From: Alphaproteobacteria bacterium
GTDB taxonomy: Bacteria > Pseudomonadota > Alphaproteobacteria > G02398745 > G023898745
NCBI GenBank assembly: GCA_023898745.1
Contig: CP060237.1
Span: 889,498-953,497, forward strand
DNA length: 64,000 nucleotides
Direction: 5' to 3'
Shown: piece by piece, positions 17,307 through 26,607 of the stretch
Position numbering within the stretch: the stretch's first letter is position 1
How the letters are laid out: each line of letters opens with the position of its first letter
Position numbers and translations under genes: made by a program
The notes under the pieces: model-generated
Databases searched by the model: none
Seen by the model: the letters and a program-made list of their open reading frames with translations, nothing else
What the model was told of the DNA's origin: nothing

Positions 17307-17442
17307 AGTTATATCTAAGAATCTTACACACGCTTATTATAGGACATTTTCCTTAATATTTTGAAGAGCTAATGCAAAAATACTCTTGTGGCTTAGCAAT
17401 AATCCGTCTAAAATACAGTATAAAAAGCAGAAAATGAAAATG

Positions 17443-18012
17443 ATGAAGGTTGTTCTTTTAGAAAACATTAGAAGTCTTGGAAGAATTGGTGACGTTGTTG
17501 CTGTTAAAGACGGATTTGGTAAGAACTGGCTTTTACCACAAAAAAAAGCTTTGCGCGCATCCAGCAAAAATTTGCAGCTCTTTGAGGATCAAAAGCAAGA
17601 ATTTGAAAAAATTAACACAGAGCGCAAAAAAGACGCGGAGAAAGTTGCAGCAAAACTTCAGGGCGTTACTTTGGATATTATCTCTCCAGCACAAGCTAAC
17701 GGTGTTTTGTATGGATCCATTACAATTAAAGATATTCATAACGCATTAAAAAACAAAGATATTACTGTTGGAAAAAATCAAATTGATTTGCATAAGCCCA
17801 TCAAAGAAGAAGGTCAACATAAAGTCAGCCTTGTTCTACATCCTGAAGTTTCTTGTGATATCACGCTATTCATTGGTGGAACAAAAGAAGCATTAAATGA
17901 TCTTATGAATCCAGAAGCAGCTAAGAAAAAAGAAACTTCAATAGAAACTGTCCTAGTATCCGAAGCAGTGGAAGCTGTAGCACAAGAAGAAACTTCTGCT
18001 GCAGAAGCTTAA
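17443..18012 (+). CDS. rplI: 50S ribosomal protein L9
   Basis: L9 binds 23S rRNA at the base of the L1 stalk. The N-terminal globular domain is clear (MKVVLLENIRSLGRIGDVVAV, then KDGFGKNWLLPQKKAL), followed by the long connecting helix and the C-terminal domain. The tail is extended beyond the usual end by an acidic, Ala/Glu/Val-rich stretch of about 35 residues. I chose the ATG at 17443, which gives the universal L9 start; an in-frame ATG at 17434 lies three codons earlier and a TTG at 17386 far earlier. It is not linked to rpsF or rpsR here, unlike in many bacteria. Confidence 0.95.
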   Translation: MKVVLLENIRSLGRIGDVVAVKDGFGKNWLLPQKKALRASSKNLQLFEDQKQEFEKINTERKKDAEKVAAKLQGVTLDIISPAQANGVLYGSITIKDIHNALKNKDITVGKNQIDLHKPIKEEGQHKVSLVLHPEVSCDITLFIGGTKEALNDLMNPEAAKKKETSIETVLVSEAVEAVAQEETSAAEA

Positions 18013-18025
18013 AAACAGATTCAGA

Positions 18026-19039
18026 CTAGTAATTTCTCAACCCTTCCTCAAGAGCATCAATTAAGTCTGGTTTTTCGTCAAACACTCTTTGAGCAGTATC
18101 TTTTAATTTTTCGAACAATTTAGGATCAAGCGTGTCAATTGCAGAAGATACATTTGGCTTAATCCGAAACGTTGTTAGACTTCCGTGTTGATAGCGCCCA
18201 AAATATGCACTGCGATTTTCTAACCAACTTTCTTCCATCTGGTGAGATCGTTTATAATTTTTATGACGCCCACTTAAGTACTCAAAAGAGCGATCTGAAG
18301 CGCTTAACATTAAGTTTACAAAACGCGTTGACCATTCGCTCATGCTTCCGTGTCCAATATCATCACAGGTGAAATTTACATTGGAATACCCTGCCCCTAA
18401 AGATAAAACAAAAGCTTTCTTTTTAGGTTCATACAAGGATGCTTCATATAGCATAAAAGCTGTAGGATTGTTCGCAGATGCCATTGCGCCATCAATAAAC
18501 ACATCATCTCCAATACATACAGGTGCAAAATATGTAGGAGCAGCTGATGTTGCCCGCGCAACAGTGTACAAATAATAATCTGTGTGTTTCCAAGATTTGA
18601 AGGCTTTTACCTCGTTTGTGCTCGCATTATGCGCAAATACAAGGCATTTCGCTTTTTTGTTTGTTCCAAAAGGATCCGATCCAAAAAGATGGTCTTTTAA
18701 ACCAGCATTAATAACATCTTTTTGGTAAGAATATTTTGCGCTAAAAATTCCAAACGACTTAATCCAAAATGGTGGTGGTTCAAAAAACACTTTTAACAAA
18801 GTCTGCTCTAAATGCGTATCCATCATTTCTTGAATATAAAAATCATCCCTATACCCAAACCATTTCAATGGATGTGTTAGTAATAAAGAAGAAATTCCAC
18901 CAATTGAAGTGCCTCCGATATAGTCAAACATATCACGCACAGGCATCTTTAAACGCTTTTCCAGAAGGTTCAAGAAATAAAAATAAAACGCACCTCGCGT
19001 TCCACCGCCGTCTAAAGATAAAATTCTAACGTGCGACAT
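18026..19039 (-). CDS. patatin-like phospholipase
   Basis: Predicted lipid acyl hydrolase with a Ser-Asp dyad. The 337-residue protein has the oxyanion-hole motif DGGGTRG at residues 10-16, the nucleophile elbow GTSIG with Ser45, and the aspartate in FIDGAMASANNP at Asp183. LDGGGTRGAF near the very N-terminus and the middle ARATSAAPTYFAP are typical of the family. No signal peptide is present, so if secreted it would use another route. Patatin phospholipases are common in intracellular bacteria, where some act on host membranes; for this gene that is inference. It converges with rplI, 13 bases apart. Confidence 0.92.
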   Translation of the reverse strand: MSHVRILSLDGGGTRGAFYFYFLNLLEKRLKMPVRDMFDYIGGTSIGGISSLLLTHPLKWFGYRDDFYIQEMMDTHLEQTLLKVFFEPPPFWIKSFGIFSAKYSYQKDVINAGLKDHLFGSDPFGTNKKAKCLVFAHNASTNEVKAFKSWKHTDYYLYTVARATSAAPTYFAPVCIGDDVFIDGAMASANNPTAFMLYEASLYEPKKKAFVLSLGAGYSNVNFTCDDIGHGSMSEWSTRFVNLMLSASDRSFEYLSGRHKNYKRSHQMEESWLENRSAYFGRYQHGSLTTFRIKPNVSSAIDTLDPKLFEKLKDTAQRVFDEKPDLIDALEEGLRNY

Positions 19040-19215
19040 AAGTTTGCCAACCTAATGATAAATACTTAGATATAAATATTATATATTAAATTTTAATATA
19101 ATTAAATGTTCGAATGTATTAATTAAATAATTAAAAAAAAACTATTTGAATAGAATGCCGTTGTGAGCAATTAAAACACACAACAGGGTTGGAATACACA
19201 ACCTTAAACGTAACT

Positions 19216-19380
19216 TTACTTCTTAGGAGATGGCTTTTTTGTCTTAGGAGTTGTTGTCTTTGTTTTTGTTCCTTTTGTTGAAGCTACTTTCATAGCGTGT
19301 TTCCTTTCAATTTTTGCATCCCTTGCAGGTGCAGTTTGTTTATATTTCATTAAACGTGACATACTTTTCTCGCGTTCCAT
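19216..19380 (-). CDS. 54-residue lysine-rich basic protein (histone-H1-tail-like)
   Basis: A small frame read leftward from an ATG at 19380 to a TAA at 19216, preceded by a strong ribosome site GGAGGA five bases before the start. The product begins MEREKSMSRLMKYKQ and ends in a Lys/Thr/Pro/Ser-rich tail (TKGTKTKTTTPKTKKPSPKK), overall very basic and low in complexity. This resembles the lysine-rich tails of bacterial histone H1-like proteins, suggesting nucleic-acid binding, but no family can be named. It sits between dnaJ and the patatin gene in an otherwise empty 420-base space. The good ribosome site argues that it is real. Confidence 0.6.
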   Translation of the reverse strand: MEREKSMSRLMKYKQTAPARDAKIERKHAMKVASTKGTKTKTTTPKTKKPSPKK

Positions 19381-19458
19381 GGGATTCCTCCATTGCTATA
19401 TTCATCCGATTTAAAATACTTGTCAAGAGTTAAAAAACAGTTAATTACCTTCGTAAAA

Positions 19459-20613
19459 CTATTGGAAAAATTCTTTCAATTTTGCGAAAAATCCTTTGGA
19501 ATCTGGGCTGTTATTTCTACTCTTTGACTCTTCTTTGAATGATTGCAATAATTCCGTCTGCTTGCCCGATAAATTCACAGGCGTTTCAACCTGACATTCA
19601 ATAATTAAATCTCCTCTGGTTTGACGTTGCAAAACGGACATGCCTTTGCCGCGCACTTTAATCTTCGCACCATTTTGCGTACCTGCAGGAATAGTAGCCT
19701 TCTGAGTTCCACCTTCAATCAGTGGAACCTCGATTTCTGCACCTAAAGCGCAATCTACCATTGGTATTGGAATCTGACATAACAAATCACTTCCCATACG
19801 CTTGAAAATTTTATGTGGCTTTACCGTTACATATATATACAAGTCTCCAGAAGACCCGCCTCTAAGCCCAGCTTCACCTTTTCCAGCAACGCGAACGCGC
19901 ATATTATCTTCAATACCAGCAGGAATCTTTGCTTCTGTTGTTTTATTTTGCACCGTACGCCCTTGCCCATGACATGTTGGGCATGGATTTTTGATCGTCT
20001 TGCCTGTGCCCTGACATGCGTGACAAGATTGCTCCATCATAAAAAAACCTTGCTGTATACGCACGCGACCTTGCCCACGACATGTTGAACAGTCTTGAAA
20101 AGCGCTTTTATCTTTTGATCCTTTGCCATCACATGTAGAACACGTATCGTTCACGCGATAACTTACACTTTTTGCCACCCCAGAAAATGCCTCTTCCAGA
20201 GTAATTGAAATATCATAACGCACATCATTGCCATCTTGCTGCATATTTGGCTTACGTTGACGCTGACCCCCGCCAAAAAACTCACCGAAAATGTCACCAA
20301 AAATATCTGAAGCATTGCCTGAAAATCCACCAGAGAATCCTTCAAAACCTCCAGCGCCACCAAATCCTCCAGCACCTCCTCCTTGACCAAATGCCGCATG
20401 CCCAAACTGATCATATTGCTGACGCTTCTTTGCATCACCTAAAATCTCATAAGCTTCGGACGCTTCTTTGAATTTTTCTTCGGAGTTTTTGTCGCCAGGA
20501 TTACGGTCTGGATGATATTTCATTGCTACCTTGCGGTAGGCTTTTTTAATTTCGTCTGCGCTTGCATTTTTATTTACGCCAAGCGTTGCGTAATAATCCT
20601 GTTTGGCAGCCAT
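19459..20613 (-). CDS. dnaJ: chaperone DnaJ (Hsp40)
   Basis: Co-chaperone that delivers substrates to DnaK and stimulates its ATPase. The 384-residue protein has the complete class I layout: J domain with HPD (KYHPDRNPGD, about residue 33), a Gly/Phe-rich linker (about 75-125), four zinc-binding CxxCxGxG repeats (CSTCDGKG, CSTCRGQG, CHACQGTG, CPTCHGQG), and the C-terminal substrate domains. Its ATG overlaps the dnaK stop (TAATG), so it is translationally coupled and under the same CIRCE control. Confidence 0.98.
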   Translation of the reverse strand: MAAKQDYYATLGVNKNASADEIKKAYRKVAMKYHPDRNPGDKNSEEKFKEASEAYEILGDAKKRQQYDQFGHAAFGQGGGAGGFGGAGGFEGFSGGFSGNASDIFGDIFGEFFGGGQRQRKPNMQQDGNDVRYDISITLEEAFSGVAKSVSYRVNDTCSTCDGKGSKDKSAFQDCSTCRGQGRVRIQQGFFMMEQSCHACQGTGKTIKNPCPTCHGQGRTVQNKTTEAKIPAGIEDNMRVRVAGKGEAGLRGGSSGDLYIYVTVKPHKIFKRMGSDLLCQIPIPMVDCALGAEIEVPLIEGGTQKATIPAGTQNGAKIKVRGKGMSVLQRQTRGDLIIECQVETPVNLSGKQTELLQSFKEESKSRNNSPDSKGFFAKLKEFFQ

Positions 20614-22514
20614 TATGCGTTGCTATGCGTATCGTCGTTATTATCACTGTCTACAGTTTTTGCATCCTCTCCAGACGGAGCATCAGAACCACCACCCGCT
20701 TGTGCCTGTTGATCTTTATAAATCGCCTCTCCAAGCTTCATGGATGCTTGTGTCAGCTTCTCTGTTGCGTCTTTAATTTCAGACACATCCGCATTTTCTT
20801 TTGCTAAAATCTCTTTCATAGATGTAATATTATCTTCGATATCTTTTTTTACATCTTCAGACACCTTATCACCATGCTCCTTCAAAGAACTCTCTGCTGA
20901 TGCAACCAAACCTTCAGCTTGGTTTCTCGCTTCGATTAGCTCTTTCTTTTTCTTATCTTCTTCCTCATGCATCTCTGCATCTTTTTTCATTTTTTCAATC
21001 TCTTCTTCAGATAACCCACCTGATGATTGAATTGTAATTTTCTGCTCTTTACCTGTTCCTTTATCAACAGCAGATACACTTAAAATACCGTTTGCATCCA
21101 TATCGAACGTCACTTCAATCTGCGGAACACCTCTTGGAGCGGGCGCAATAGATTCCAAATTAAATTGCCCTAGACTCTTGTTATCACGAGCCATAGAGCG
21201 TTCACCTTGATAAACGCTAATTGTCACAGCTGTTTGATTGTCAGCAGCTGTTGAGAAAATTTGACTCTTCTTTGTTGGGATTGTTGTGTTCTTCTCAATC
21301 AATTTTGAGAAAATACCGCCCATTGTTTCAATACCTAAAGACAAAGGTGTTACATCTAACAACAAGACATCTTTCACATCACCCTTAATGATTCCGCCTT
21401 GAATTGCCGCACCCGTCGCAACAACTTCATCAGGGTTCACACCAGCAGAAGGCTCCTTTCCGAAAATATCTTTTACGAACTCACGCACTTTTGGCATACG
21501 TGTCATACCACCCACGAGAAGAACTTCACGAATCTCGCTTTTGGAAATTCCTGCATCTTTTAAGGCTGTTGTGCATGCTTTTTCTGTTCTTTCAATCAGA
21601 TCCTTGACCATGCCTTCATACTTTGCGCGTGAAAGCTTAAGCAACAAATGCTTTGGACCAGATGCGTCTGCTGTTATGAATGGTAAATTAATTTCTGTTT
21701 CTACAGAGGACGAAAGCTCGATCTTCGCTTTTTCTGCCGCTTCTTTTAAACGTTGCAAGGCTAGCTTATCCTTACCAAGATCCATACCCTCAGACTTCTT
21801 GAATTCCTCAATCATCCAATCAATAATTCTTTGATCGAAGTCTCCTCCACCAAGGTCTGTATCTCCACTTGTGGATTTCACTTCAAAAACTCCATCTCCA
21901 AGCTCTAGGATAGAAACGTCGAACGTTCCACCACCAAGGTCATACACTGCGATATAGCCTTCTTTATTTTTCTCTGTATCAATACCATATGCCAGAGCCG
22001 CTGCTGTGGGTTCGTTGATAATTCTTAATACATTCAAGCCTGCAATTGCACCTGCATCTTTTGTTGCTTGACGTTGCGCATCATTAAAATAAGCAGGAAC
22101 CGTGATCACTGCATCTGTAACTTTTTCACCCAAAAAGTTTTCTGCTGTTTCTTTCATTTTTGTCAAAATGAATGCACCAATCTGGGATGGACTATACCTT
22201 TCTTTATCAATTTCAAACCATGCATCACCATTATCATGTTCCACAACTTTATATGGCAATTTATCTACAGTAGATTTGATGCTTTTAAATTTCTTACCAA
22301 TAAATCGCTTGGATTCATAAATTGTATTGGCTGGGTTTGTGACTGCTTGACGCTTTGCTGGACCGCCAACTAATTTTTCGCCATTTTTGAATGCGACAAT
22401 CGAAGGTGTTGTTCTCGCGCCTTCAGCATTCTCTAAGACGCGCGCTTTTGAACCTTCCATAATCGCAACACATGAGTTTGTTGTTCCTAAGTCTATTCCG
22501 ATTACTTTTGACAT
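20613..22514 (-). CDS. dnaK: chaperone DnaK (Hsp70)
   Basis: ATP-driven chaperone, 633 residues. Motifs: VIGIDLGTTNSCVAIMEG at the N-terminus, IINEPTAAALAYG, VYDLGGGTFDVSILE, VLLVGGMTRMPKV, the interdomain linker DVLLLDVTPLSLGIETMGG, and a C-terminal tail that ends in polar residues rather than the EEVKD found in many bacteria. The start has a strong site GGAGG seven bases upstream. The promoter lies over a perfect CIRCE element, so expression is presumably repressed by HrcA, whose gene is in this window. Confidence 0.98.
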   Translation of the reverse strand: MSKVIGIDLGTTNSCVAIMEGSKARVLENAEGARTTPSIVAFKNGEKLVGGPAKRQAVTNPANTIYESKRFIGKKFKSIKSTVDKLPYKVVEHDNGDAWFEIDKERYSPSQIGAFILTKMKETAENFLGEKVTDAVITVPAYFNDAQRQATKDAGAIAGLNVLRIINEPTAAALAYGIDTEKNKEGYIAVYDLGGGTFDVSILELGDGVFEVKSTSGDTDLGGGDFDQRIIDWMIEEFKKSEGMDLGKDKLALQRLKEAAEKAKIELSSSVETEINLPFITADASGPKHLLLKLSRAKYEGMVKDLIERTEKACTTALKDAGISKSEIREVLLVGGMTRMPKVREFVKDIFGKEPSAGVNPDEVVATGAAIQGGIIKGDVKDVLLLDVTPLSLGIETMGGIFSKLIEKNTTIPTKKSQIFSTAADNQTAVTISVYQGERSMARDNKSLGQFNLESIAPAPRGVPQIEVTFDMDANGILSVSAVDKGTGKEQKITIQSSGGLSEEEIEKMKKDAEMHEEEDKKKKELIEARNQAEGLVASAESSLKEHGDKVSEDVKKDIEDNITSMKEILAKENADVSEIKDATEKLTQASMKLGEAIYKDQQAQAGGGSDAPSGEDAKTVDSDNNDDTHSNA

Positions 22515-22538
22515 TGTAAACCTCCAATTAAAGTGTTT

Positions 22539-22574
22539 TCCCCTTTTACACCATAATTATGACATGTTTTTAGC
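22539..22574 (-). promoter_or_regulatory. dnaK promoter overlapping CIRCE
   Basis: Reading the minus strand, TTGAAC (partly within the CIRCE spacer and arm) is followed after 17 bases by CATAAT, then dnaK about 40 bases later. The overlap of the -35 box with the operator explains how a bound repressor would block transcription. Coordinates are approximate to a few bases. Confidence 0.55.
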
Positions 22575-22596
22575 ACTCGTTCAACTAGAGTGCTAA
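22570..22596. promoter_or_regulatory. CIRCE operator (HrcA binding site)
   Basis: Perfect match to the consensus inverted repeat TTAGCACTC-N9-GAGTGCTAA, located 56 bases before the dnaK start codon. CIRCE is the known binding site of the heat-shock repressor HrcA; hrcA is at 61231-62265. I saw no second CIRCE next to hrcA, grpE or clpP. Confidence 0.95.
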
Positions 22597-22619
22597 AAAA
22601 TAAAAATTATTGGAGGACT

Positions 22620-24107
22620 TTAATTCTGCGCTTGACCTGCGGAGTGATTTGTAAGAGCGCTATTCGCATCTTCCGCACATTTTGCTAGCGATTGCATCAT
22701 CTTGTCTACATAAGCTTGGAAAGCTTCGTGTGAATCAATTTTTGCTTCAGTTGGTTGGTCTGCTAGCCTATGTTTGGTTTGCGACAAATTAAAATAAGAA
22801 TCAAATAACGATCTGCGCAGCCATAGGAACGTTGGGATGGTTCGTTCTTGAGGGTTTAAATCTTCCTTCGGATCATACTGAGTAAATACAACCGCTAACT
22901 CGCTTTGCCTTAATATTATATATTCAGTTCGCTGAATTTTTTCCAACTCGTTTATTATGGGGCGCATTTCTTCATCTAACTTCTCATTAGGAGTGCTCAT
23001 AACCTCTTTTGGGGCACGAAGTGTGCTTAATTTTTGCTTTAACTTAGCAGTCAACGCTCGTTTTGTAGCTTCAACACTATCTTGAAAGTAAGGCAAATCT
23101 TTCAATGGTGACTTTTCTTTTGCTAAAACACTGAAATCAAAACTTTCTGGATTATCCAAAAGACTACTGTCTAACAGTCCAGGAGACTCATGCAGAAGAT
23201 AAAACAAACTTACCAGCAACTCATTATAACTGTTGGTCGTGCTATCATCCATTTTCTTCTTTTCTCTCGCAAGAGCTTCTTTAAAATAACTAGTAAAGCG
23301 CTCCCATCTAGATATTGCTTCATTATATAACCTATCTACCTCATCACTTAAGACTTCAAAACGCTCTCGCCCTAATTGTTTGAAAATCCAATTTGAAATG
23401 CAGCCCTCAAAGTTTATAAGAAAGTTTTGATAATGAAAATGATCATGCGTCGCAGCTAACACTGTAGGCATTTTAGCAAATTTGCTTGAAAAACCATGCG
23501 CAGTGATTGGGTAGCCAGCAATCAAACATTTACCATCCAATAACCCATGAACAATCTCTTCAAGAGTTATTCCTTCAGACCGCACTACTGGCAAAACACG
23601 CTGGAATAATTTGCAATCTAATTGACGTTCTATTGCATCAAACACCTCGCGCTGCAAGACAACCTCATTTCCAAGATCGTCTTTTATAATCCTACTTCTT
23701 GCCAAAGGGACAGGCTCAAGCACTCCAACTATGTTTTCAAGCGAGTTATTGTCGAACACATTCCTCGAAAAAAGCATAAAACTTGCGTCTTTCACATCCT
23801 GATGCAATGAACTCTCTACTCTTAACGTTAAAAGCCAAGTAGCATAATGCAGAAGATATTTTTGCACATATTCGGGTAGGTTCAATTTACCAAGCTGGAA
23901 CACATCATTTAATGTAGGCGCCCGCCCTAAACCCTTAGCAAACAATTCTAAAAAATAGTTGTCATGCCTTTGCAAAGACATATCTGAACAATCCACCCCT
24001 TGCTCACGAAAAAATCCAATATCATTCCAAGAACTTGCACTTCTAACTTCTGCAGCACTAGTACTTGCATCCACCGCACTACCAAAAATAAAATTTGTTA
24101 ATAACAT
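22620..24107 (-). CDS. large secreted protein of unknown function
   Basis: A 495-residue protein that begins with a short hydrophobic leader (MLLTNFIFGSA, then VDAS) that would fit a minimal signal peptide cut after Ala. I chose the ATG at 24107; the frame could be extended four codons to a TTG. The body is predominantly alpha-helical, with a His-rich spot (THDHFHYQNF, about residue 230) and several stretches of charged coiled-coil character. I do not recognise a family. It lies directly upstream of the dnaK promoter but its stop is outside CIRCE, so it is probably a separate transcript. Confidence 0.6.
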   Translation of the reverse strand: MLLTNFIFGSAVDASTSAAEVRSASSWNDIGFFREQGVDCSDMSLQRHDNYFLELFAKGLGRAPTLNDVFQLGKLNLPEYVQKYLLHYATWLLTLRVESSLHQDVKDASFMLFSRNVFDNNSLENIVGVLEPVPLARSRIIKDDLGNEVVLQREVFDAIERQLDCKLFQRVLPVVRSEGITLEEIVHGLLDGKCLIAGYPITAHGFSSKFAKMPTVLAATHDHFHYQNFLINFEGCISNWIFKQLGRERFEVLSDEVDRLYNEAISRWERFTSYFKEALAREKKKMDDSTTNSYNELLVSLFYLLHESPGLLDSSLLDNPESFDFSVLAKEKSPLKDLPYFQDSVEATKRALTAKLKQKLSTLRAPKEVMSTPNEKLDEEMRPIINELEKIQRTEYIILRQSELAVVFTQYDPKEDLNPQERTIPTFLWLRRSLFDSYFNLSQTKHRLADQPTEAKIDSHEAFQAYVDKMMQSLAKCAEDANSALTNHSAGQAQN

Positions 24108-24264
24108 CAAAAAAACCAAATAGGTTAACTTATTAGAATTAATGGTAAATCAATTTCAAAAAACAAGTCTACTAGATTAAGCAAATAACATCGGTTTTTT
24201 TCTTGGGTTGATAAGATATTTCGTGTAAAATCCACCTATAGAGAATTCATATAGATAAACACAC

Positions 24265-25140
24265 ATGTCAAAAATTACACCAACAGGCGATATAGAACAA
24301 CGCGTTCAATCTCCTGAATTAGACAAAATCCTGGGTCAAGAGTTTAAAATTTTAGATCATGGATTTATTCGTGTTGTGGACTATATGGGAACAGATAGCT
24401 CTATTGTACAAGCGGCACGTGTATCTTATGGAAAAGGTACGAAACAGCTTTCTCAAGATAGAGGATTGATTCACTATTTACTACGCCATAAACACACAAC
24501 GCCGTTTGAAATGTGTGAAATTAAACTGCATGTTAAAATGCCTATTTTCGTTGCGCGTCAGTGGATTCGCCACCGTACAGCTAATATAAACGAGTATTCT
24601 GCACGATATTCTATATTAGATAACGAATTTTATATTCCACGTCCTGAGGATATTTCCACACAATCTGCTGTAAACAAACAGTGTCGCGAGACAGAGCCTT
24701 TGCCAAAAGAACAATCTGATAAAATTATCGAGATTCTATCTGGTAATGCAGCTCAATCTTATGAACAGTATGAATCATTGATTAATGACTACGACCTTGC
24801 AAGAGAACTTGCGCGCGCAAACTTACCAATTAACGTATATACACAAATGTATTGGAAAATTGACCTGCACAACCTTATGCACTTCGTAAAATTAAGAGCC
24901 GATCCGCATTCACAATACGAAATTCGTGTTTACGCTGAAGTTATGCAAGATATTATTGCAAAATGGGTTCCTTTAACATATGAGGCCTTTATGAATTATT
25001 CTGTTAACGGGCAAAACTTCTCAGATGAAGCAGTAAAAGCGCTTAAACGTATGCTAAAGGGTGAGAAAATCACACAAGAAGATACAAAAATGTCAAAGAG
25101 AGAGTGGGATGAATTTCAGGAGGCTTTGGACTTAGTATAG
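24265..25140 (+). CDS. thyX: FAD-dependent thymidylate synthase ThyX
   Basis: Makes dTMP from dUMP using FAD, NADPH and methylene-tetrahydrofolate. The 291-residue protein carries the diagnostic RHRX7S motif as RHRTANINEYSARYS, with RQWIRHR before it. HLLRHKHTTPFE (as HYLLRHKHTTPFEMCEIKLHV) and HFVKLRADPHSQYEIRVYAE are also family landmarks. ThyX replaces the classical ThyA in many alphaproteobacteria and obligate intracellular bacteria. A palindromic repeat follows the stop. Confidence 0.97.
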   Translation: MSKITPTGDIEQRVQSPELDKILGQEFKILDHGFIRVVDYMGTDSSIVQAARVSYGKGTKQLSQDRGLIHYLLRHKHTTPFEMCEIKLHVKMPIFVARQWIRHRTANINEYSARYSILDNEFYIPRPEDISTQSAVNKQCRETEPLPKEQSDKIIEILSGNAAQSYEQYESLINDYDLARELARANLPINVYTQMYWKIDLHNLMHFVKLRADPHSQYEIRVYAEVMQDIIAKWVPLTYEAFMNYSVNGQNFSDEAVKALKRMLKGEKITQEDTKMSKREWDEFQEALDLV

Positions 25141-25146
25141 GAACTT

Positions 25147-25232
25147 GTCATCACGAGGAGCGCAGCGACCTGGTGATCCATCATAGATTGCCACGCCGCC
25201 TTCGCTAAAGCTGCGGCACGCTCGCAATGACG
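25147..25232. repeat. family-B palindromic element
   Basis: Starts GTCATCACGAGGAGCG and ends with the inverted CTCGCAATGACG; the interior holds TGGTGATCCA and TTGCCACG boxes. One of seven family-B copies in the window. It lies between the convergent thyX and clpX genes. Confidence 0.75.
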
Positions 25233-25245
25233 ATACGCTATATCC

Positions 25246-26538
25246 TCAAGATGACAACTTCTTGTTCGCTGAAGGACTTTTTACTTTTTTATTGATCGCT
25301 TTATTTTTTTCTTTTTCTTTTAAATCAATCACAGGTGTTTTTTCGACCATATCTTTTGTAATGCGAACTGTTTTTTGTTCTTTGGACGGCGCTTCAAACA
25401 TCATATCAAGTAAAATATTTTCCATAATCGCCCGCAAACCTCTTGCGCCGGTATTTTGCACTAAAGCTTTTTTTGCAATCGCATGCACCGCGTCATTATC
25501 GATAGTTAGTTCCACATTATCTAACTTAAACAAAGTTTTGTACTGCTTGATCAGAGCATTCTTTGGTTGTGTCAAAATATCAATCAATACCTCCTCTGTA
25601 AGCTCTTCTAGAGTTGCGATGACAGGTAAACGACCAACAAATTCTGGGATAAGGCCATATTTCACCAAATCGTGCGTCTCAATATTTTTCAACAATTCAA
25701 ACGTTGGTGTTGTATCTTTTTTATGCACCGCAGCGTTGAATCCAATACTGCCCTTTTGAACACGATTTCTGATGATTGTTTCCACACCAGAAAATGCACC
25801 ACCGCAAATAAAGAGAATATTTGTTGTGTCAACCTGTAAGAACTCCTGTTGGGGATGTTTTCTGCCACCTTGTGGCGGAACAGATGCTACAGTGCCTTCC
25901 ATAATTTTGAGAAGAGCTTGTTGCACACCCTCTCCAGAAACATCTCTTGTAATAGACGGATTCTCAGATTTTCTTGAAATCTTATCAACTTCGTCAATAT
26001 ACACAATACCTTGTTGAGCTTTCTCCACGTTATAATCTGCAGCTTGAAGCAATTTCAAGATAATATTTTCAACATCTTCACCAACATAACCTGCTTCTGT
26101 TAGTGTTGTTGCATCAGCCACTGTAAATGGCACATCCAAAATACGTGCCAACGTTTGCGCTAATAGTGTTTTACCTGACCCTGTTGGTCCTAACAATAAG
26201 ATATTAGATTTCGCTAGTTCAATATTTTCTTCAGAGTAATCATTAAAGAGACGTTTGTAGTGGTTATACACGGCAACAGAGAGAACTTTTTTCGCATGAT
26301 CTTGACCAATAACATAGTTGTCTAAGGCTTTATAGATCTCTTTCGGCTTTGGCAAAGTCTCGGAGGTTTTTGCCTTTTGTGGCGCTATATCCTCTTCTTC
26401 ATGAACAATATCATTACAAAGATCAACGCATTCGTTGCAAATGAAAACAGCTGGGCCCGCAATAAGCTTTCTCACTTCATTCTGACTTTTGCCACAAAAT
26501 GAACAAAAAAGCAGTCCACCGTTTGTATTTCTCGTCAT
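25246..26538 (-). CDS. clpX: ATP-dependent protease ATP-binding subunit ClpX
   Basis: AAA+ unfoldase of the ClpXP protease. The 430-residue protein has the N-terminal zinc-binding domain with four cysteines (FCSFCGK ... FICNECVDLC), Walker A GPTGSGKT, Walker B YIDEVDKI, the substrate pore loop GYVGED, the ClpP-binding IGF-like loop (GSIGFNA), and sensor motifs in the C-terminal domain (GARGLRAIME). Start and length are normal. The last codons and TGA (LSS then stop) match the arm of a family-A palindrome, so the extreme C-terminus may be repeat-derived. Confidence 0.98.
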   Translation of the reverse strand: MTRNTNGGLLFCSFCGKSQNEVRKLIAGPAVFICNECVDLCNDIVHEEEDIAPQKAKTSETLPKPKEIYKALDNYVIGQDHAKKVLSVAVYNHYKRLFNDYSEENIELAKSNILLLGPTGSGKTLLAQTLARILDVPFTVADATTLTEAGYVGEDVENIILKLLQAADYNVEKAQQGIVYIDEVDKISRKSENPSITRDVSGEGVQQALLKIMEGTVASVPPQGGRKHPQQEFLQVDTTNILFICGGAFSGVETIIRNRVQKGSIGFNAAVHKKDTTPTFELLKNIETHDLVKYGLIPEFVGRLPVIATLEELTEEVLIDILTQPKNALIKQYKTLFKLDNVELTIDNDAVHAIAKKALVQNTGARGLRAIMENILLDMMFEAPSKEQKTVRITKDMVEKTPVIDLKEKEKNKAINKKVKSPSANKKLSS

Positions 26539-26607
26539 ATCGTCTCCATCTCCTAAAGTTTGATCTTAGTTCCTATGCTACTGTGGCAAATTCAGGTTAA
26601 CAAAAAG

